A stretch of DNA of 64,000 bases from Nocardiopsis sinuspersici (GTDB lineage Bacteria > Actinomycetota > Actinomycetes > Streptosporangiales > Streptosporangiaceae): NCBI GenBank assembly GCA_008638415.1, contig VWVT01000005.1, positions 62,001 through 126,000 on the forward strand, given 5' to 3'. The notes beneath the pieces were generated by a model, which saw only the letters and a program-made list of their open reading frames with translations, was not told the DNA's origin and did no database searches. Within the stretch, counting starts at the first letter, position 1. Every line of letters starts with the position of its first letter. This document shows, in pieces, positions 60,401 to 64,000 of the stretch. The translations under genes and the position numbers were made by a program.

Positions 60401-63400
60401 CGGGGAACTGGGGGAGGAGGTGTTCGGGGCCGCCGAACCCGCCTCCGACTCGACCGCCGTCCCCGCCGCCACCTCTGCTCCCGCTCCCACCGCCCCCGCG
60501 GTGCCCGCCGTCGCCGCGCCGGTTCCCGACGACGACCCGATCGCCATCACCGCGATGGCCTGCCGCCTGCCGGGCGGGGTGCGCTCTCCCGAGCAGCTGT
60601 GGCGCCTCGTGGAGGACGGCGTGGACGCTATCGGTGACTTCCCCGACAACCGCGGCTGGGACCTGGAGGGCATCTACGACCCCGAACCCGGCACCCCCGG
60701 CCGCACCTACACGCGTTCGGGCGGATTCCTGTACGACGCGGACCTGTTCGACCCCGGCTTCTTCGGGATCAGCCCCCGCGAGGCCGACGCCATGGACCCC
60801 CAGCAGCGGCTGCTGCTGGAGACCTCCTGGGAGGCGGTCCAGCGCGCCGGCATGAGCACGGACGACCTGCGTGAACGCCAGGTCGGCGTGTTCATCGGCG
60901 CCATGCCCACCGAGTACGGGCCGCGCCTGGCCGACCAGGGCACGGAGAACGACGGGGGGTACCGGCTCACCGGCAGCACCCTGAGCGTGGCCTCGGGCCG
61001 TATCGCCTACGTCCTGGGCCTGCGCGGTCCGGCGATGACCATCGACACCGCCTGCTCGTCCTCCCTCGTGGCCCTGCACCAGGGAGCCGAGGCCATCCGG
61101 CGCGGCGAGTGCGAGATGGCCCTGGCAGGCGGAGCCACCGTCATGGCCACCCCCGGCATGTTCCTGGAGTTCTCCGCCCAGCGCGGACTGTCTCCGGACG
61201 GTCGCTGCCGTGCCTTCGGGGCGTCGGCCGACGGCACCGCCTGGGCCGAGGGCGCGGGTGTGCTCCTGCTGGAGCGCGCCTCGCGTGCCCGCCGCGCAGG
61301 ACGCCCGGTCCTGGCACTGCTCAAGGGCAGTGCGGTCAACTCCGACGGCGCCAGCAACGGCCTGACCGCACCCAACCGGGAGTCCCAGGAACGGGTGATC
61401 CGGCAGGCCCTGGCGTCAGCCGGAGTGGAACCCGGCGAGGTGGACGCCGTGGAGGCGCACGGCACGGGCACCAGGCTGGGCGACCCGATCGAGGCCAAGG
61501 CGCTGATCTCGGTGTACGGCCGGGCGCGAGACGGCTCCCACGAGGATCTGCGGTTGGGCTCGCTCAAGTCCAACATCGGGCACTCACAGGCGGCTGCCGG
61601 GGTGGCCGGGGTGATCAAGACGGTGGAGGCGTTGCGGCACGGGCGCCTGCCCAGGACGCTGCACGCCGACGAGCCCACCGACAAGGTCGACTGGGACGGC
61701 AGCGGCGTGCGGCTGCTCGCCGAACCGGAACCGTGGCCGGACACCGGGCGCCCGCGCCGTGCCGCGGTGTCCTCCTTCGGGATCAGCGGCACCAACGCGC
61801 ACGTGGTGCTGGAGGGCGTGGCCGACGAGAGCGCCCCGGTCATCGTTCCCGACGACCCCTTCCAGCGCGAACGCCACTGGGTGGTTCCGTCCACCCTGGT
61901 CGAGGCCGCCCCGGAGGCGGTCGCGCGGCCGCTGCTCGACGGAGGACTGGCGCTGGCCGACGGGCGCACCGTGTTCACCGGCCGCATCGGCCTCGACGAC
62001 CACTCCTGGGTACGCGACCACGGCATCCTCGGCCGGATCGTCGTGCCGGGCACGGCTCTGGTGGACCTGGCCGCGCACGCGGCCGACCGGGTCGGCGCCA
62101 CCGCCGTGGCCGACCTGGCCCTGGAGGCGCCGCTGGTCCTGACGCGCGGCGCGGGTGCCAGGCTCCAGGTCACCGTGGGCGTCCGCGACGAACAGGGACG
62201 GCGCGAGGTGCACGTCCACGCACGGCCCGGGGACGCCGCGTCGGACGCGCCCTGGACCCGGCACGCCTCGGGCGCCCTGGCCGAGGGACCGGCGCTCGAC
62301 GCCGAGCACTCCGGCACGGACGGTGCCGCATCGGCGGACACCTCGTGGCCTCCGGCCGACGCCGAGTCGGTGACCGTGTGGCCCGACTACACCCGTCTGG
62401 CCCGGCGCGGCTACGCCTACGGTCCGCTCTTCCAGGGACTGCGGGGCGTGTGGCGGTGCGGGGACGACCTCCTGGCCGAGATCGAACTGCCCGACGTGCC
62501 CCACACCGGCGGTCCCTTCCACGGCCCCCACCCGGCCCTGGTGGACGCCGCCCTGCACGGGGTCCTGCTGTACGGCGGCACCGACGAACGCGCCCTGACG
62601 GTTCCCTTCGCCTGGTCGGGGGTACGGGTGCGTGCCGCCGCCGACGGCGCGGTGTCCGGCCGCCTGCGTGTCCGCGCCACCGAACTGGGGGCCGACCGCT
62701 ACCGCCTGCACGTCTTCGACGACGCCGGAGACCCGGTCGTGGCCGTGGACGAACTGGTCATGCGCCCGCTGGACGCGGACGCCCTTCCCGAGCGCGATCC
62801 CTCCGAGCTGCCGGGCCTGTACGAGCTGGTGTGGGAGAGGGCCGTCGCGCCCGACCCCGCCCCTTCCGTGCCCACCGGTCTGCCCGATCTGAGGGAGATC
62901 GACCTGGACGGCACGGTGCCGCCGGTGGTCTTCACCGAACTGCCCGCCGCGGCCGTCTACTCCGAGGACGCCTCGGTGCCCGAGTCCGTCCGCCAGGGCC
63001 TGGAATCCGTCCTGGAGACCGTCCGTTCCTGGCTGACCGACCCGCGTACCGACCACGCCCGGCTGGTGGTGGTGACCTGGCGCGCGGTGGCCACCGACCC
63101 GGGGACCCGGCTCACCGGGCTCGCCGCGGCCCCGGTGTGGGGCCTGCTGCGGGCGGCCCAGCGGGAGCACCCCGGGCGCCTCGTGCTCGTGGACTCCGAC
63201 GGGTCGGAGGACTCCCACCGGGTCCTGGCCGAAGCGGTCGAGCTCGACGAACCGCAGATGGCGCTGCGCTCGGGTGCGCTCCTGGTGCCCCGGCTGGTCA
63301 GGGCCGGCGACGACCAGAAGCTGACACCCCCCGACGCGCTGTGGCGGCTGGACACCCGCCGTCCCGGCTCCCTGGAGAACCTGGAGCTGCTGTCGGCGCC

Positions 63401-64000
63401 CGAGGCCGGGGGAGAGCTCGGACCCCACGAGGTCCGCGTCGCCGTCCGTGCCGCCGGGGTGAACTTCAAGGACGTGGTCGTGGCACTCGGCCTGGTCGAG
63501 GGGGAGACGGGGATCGGCCTCGAAGGTTCCGGGACCATCCTGGAGACCGGTGCCGAGGTGACGGACCTGGCCCCGGGCGACCGGGTGGCGGGCATGTTCG
63601 ACGGCGCGTTCGGGCCGATCACGGTCGCTGACTGCCGCAAGCTCGCCCGCATCCCCGGCGGATGGACCTTCGAACAGGCGGCGGCCGTTCCGGTCGCCTT
63701 CCTGACCGCCTACTACGGACTGGTGGACCTGGCCGCGGTGCGTCCGGGGGAGAGCGTCCTGGTGCACGCCGCCGCGGGCGGTGTGGGAACCGCGGCCGTC
63801 CAACTCGCCCAGCACATGGGGGCACGCGTGTTCGGCACCGCGAGCCCTCACAAGTGGGCGGGACTGGCCGAGTACGGACTCGACGAGAAGCGGCTGTCCT
63901 CCTCCCGTGACCTGGAGTTCGAGCAGCGTCTGCGTGCCGCCAACGGCGGGCGCGGGATGGACGTGGTCCTCAACTCGCTCAGCGGCGAGTTCGTGGACGC
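57456..64000 (+). CDS. Modular type I polyketide synthase, N-terminal part (runs off the window)
   Basis: One open frame from TTG 57456 (GGAGGG site upstream) to the window end, 2,181 codons. The loading module is a KSQ domain with Gln176 in GQSSS replacing the active cysteine, an AT with S625 in GHSQGE and YASH (residues 724-727), which predicts methylmalonyl-CoA, and an ACP with S945 in GFDSMM. Next comes a full KS (C1200 in DTACSSS), then no AT: only the post-AT motif [10 protein letters not shown] remains, about 40 residues before a DH (H1522 in [11 protein letters not shown]1697 in DAALH). An ER with [14 protein letters not shown] follows. KR and ACP should lie beyond the edge. The product is unknown. 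Confidence 0.95.
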   Translation, partial: MSSDHAYGGQGEAGAPIAVVGVSCRLPGASTPDAFWRLLCEGRESISAPPDRLGVTSSARDRYWGGYLDRTEDFDAGFFGISPREALAMDPQQRIMLELSWEAVEHARMSPHALRDTDTGVFTGAIASDYALLQRRTAQSGITHHTFVGTQRGMIANRVSYALGLSGPSLTVDSGQSSSLVGVYMAMESLRRGECGTALAGGVNLILTPESTEGVVQFGGLSPDAHCYTFDARANGYVRGEGGAVVVLKPLDRALADGDPVHAVLRGGAVNNSGQTSYLARPDVHGQEEVLRAAYRRTGVDPAQVGYVELHGTGTPAGDPVEAAALGSVFADGREEPLRVGSAKTNIGHLEGAAGIVGLVKTVLSLSHGQLPPTRNFAAPHPDIDLETLRLSPQVRREPWPADAPLAGVSSFGMGGTNCHLVLGPPPPVQAGRAGSATGEGTLDPVPWVLSARSEGALRAQASALHFFVSSRPGLRAQDVGLSLATTRAVFEYRAVIFASGGDGARELESVAPASVPADRAQERPVMVFPGQGGQWAGMARDLLDGDGPLAQVFTRRLLECERALSPHVDWSLVQVLRGEPEAPTFTGPGTRVDVVQPVLWAVMVSLARVWSALGVEPAAVIGHSQGEIAAACVAGTLSLDDAAKVVALRSQALTSLAGSGGMASLGLSPQRAEELVGSYEDLHLAAVNGPESVVVSGSPAAVRGAVEYCVDHGVHGALVDVDYASHSQHVQHIREDLLERLGGVEPHSARVPFFSTLTGERLDGTETPTDASYWYQNLRGTVRFADAVKAAVDAGHTTFIEVGPHPVLSFGIERTLDAARVEGRVLQTLRREAGDQAQLLTAAAQAFTAGVDVDWAVLFRGTGARHIDLPTYPFQRQRYWPDTQAVVPVDRAAVSGPEEPTVLTRSDGRNTRALVREHTARVLGRASLTASDERRAFRDLGFDSMMLLQLGRMLSRETGVHLEDTVLFDLPTPSALAGFLVGELGEEVFGAAEPASDSTAVPAATSAPAPTAPAVPAVAAPVPDDDPIAITAMACRLPGGVRSPEQLWRLVEDGVDAIGDFPDNRGWDLEGIYDPEPGTPGRTYTRSGGFLYDADLFDPGFFGISPREADAMDPQQRLLLETSWEAVQRAGMSTDDLRERQVGVFIGAMPTEYGPRLADQGTENDGGYRLTGSTLSVASGRIAYVLGLRGPAMTIDTACSSSLVALHQGAEAIRRGECEMALAGGATVMATPGMFLEFSAQRGLSPDGRCRAFGASADGTAWAEGAGVLLLERASRARRAGRPVLALLKGSAVNSDGASNGLTAPNRESQERVIRQALASAGVEPGEVDAVEAHGTGTRLGDPIEAKALISVYGRARDGSHEDLRLGSLKSNIGHSQAAAGVAGVIKTVEALRHGRLPRTLHADEPTDKVDWDGSGVRLLAEPEPWPDTGRPRRAAVSSFGISGTNAHVVLEGVADESAPVIVPDDPFQRERHWVVPSTLVEAAPEAVARPLLDGGLALADGRTVFTGRIGLDDHSWVRDHGILGRIVVPGTALVDLAAHAADRVGATAVADLALEAPLVLTRGAGARLQVTVGVRDEQGRREVHVHARPGDAASDAPWTRHASGALAEGPALDAEHSGTDGAASADTSWPPADAESVTVWPDYTRLARRGYAYGPLFQGLRGVWRCGDDLLAEIELPDVPHTGGPFHGPHPALVDAALHGVLLYGGTDERALTVPFAWSGVRVRAAADGAVSGRLRVRATELGADRYRLHVFDDAGDPVVAVDELVMRPLDADALPERDPSELPGLYELVWERAVAPDPAPSVPTGLPDLREIDLDGTVPPVVFTELPAAAVYSEDASVPESVRQGLESVLETVRSWLTDPRTDHARLVVVTWRAVATDPGTRLTGLAAAPVWGLLRAAQREHPGRLVLVDSDGSEDSHRVLAEAVELDEPQMALRSGALLVPRLVRAGDDQKLTPPDALWRLDTRRPGSLENLELLSAPEAGGELGPHEVRVAVRAAGVNFKDVVVALGLVEGETGIGLEGSGTILETGAEVTDLAPGDRVAGMFDGAFGPITVADCRKLARIPGGWTFEQAAAVPVAFLTAYYGLVDLAAVRPGESVLVHAAAGGVGTAAVQLAQHMGARVFGTASPHKWAGLAEYGLDEKRLSSSRDLEFEQRLRAANGGRGMDVVLNSLSGEFVD

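Noticed and set aside
61109-63631. An 840-codon frame within the PKS region
   Set aside because: It overlaps the KS-DH-ER coding frame in another phase and is Arg/Gly/Pro-rich.

Overview
The window is high-GC DNA with strong G/C third-position bias. It has actinobacterial hallmarks: a complete conservon (cvnABCD), XRE/DUF397 and DUF6230/DUF6114 pairs, PPOX/F420 and DUF4873 families, type I-E CRISPR repeats and a modular type I polyketide synthase. By inference it is a chromosomal segment of a filamentous actinomycete, probably Nocardiopsis or another Streptosporangiales member; the sequence alone does not prove the genus.

Layout. 1-9.4 kb: a response regulator, a low-molecular-weight tyrosine phosphatase, a fructosamine-kinase-like protein, a CUT1-type sugar importer without its ATPase (binding protein plus two permeases), a Gfo/Idh/MocA oxidoreductase and a four-carbon acid sugar kinase, then a stretch with a decayed gene and a perfect 28-bp-arm hairpin. 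9.4-13.3 kb: an accessory block with a DUF397/XRE pair, a small ATP-binding protein, and two short type I-E CRISPR arrays with duplicated leaders on either side of a RelBE-like toxin-antitoxin pair. No cas gene is present. 13.3-16.9 kb: a terminator with no gene in front of it, a MerR regulator, a PPOX-fold oxidoreductase and an alpha/beta hydrolase. 17-24 kb: an oxidation gene set (SDR, AurF-like diiron protein, Baeyer-Villiger-type flavin monooxygenase, DUF4873, GMC oxidoreductase) next to a MerR regulator. Two promoters here share the inverted repeat TGACAA-N6-TTGTAA, and four tandem hairpins with one conserved loop lie between the diiron and monooxygenase genes.

24-38 kb: DUF6230/DUF6114 membrane proteins, a UvrD-like helicase, a DUF1707 protein, two DUF218 proteins, a helical-repeat protein, an AbiEi-like gene enclosed by 64-bp identical direct repeats, a DUF885 metallopeptidase-like protein, and murQ with its RpiR-type regulator. 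38.7-43 kb: two tRNA-Lys(CTT) genes, two paralogous septum-formation-type lipoproteins and a secreted S33 peptidase. 43-49.2 kb: a complete five-component oligopeptide/oligosaccharide ABC operon behind a 27-bp perfect palindrome. 49.6-56.9 kb: a crotonyl-CoA carboxylase/reductase pseudogene with four frameshifts, then conservon cvnABCD and a styrene-monooxygenase-like flavoprotein in the same direction. 57.5 kb to the end: the first 2,181 codons of a type I PKS with a KSQ-AT-ACP loading module, then KS-DH-ER with no acyltransferase domain in its first extension module.

The most unusual items are the hairpin array, the AT-less PKS module, the twin cas-less CRISPR arrays around a toxin-antitoxin pair, the repeat-bounded AbiEi-like cassette, and the soluble Q/P/Y-rich CvnA.
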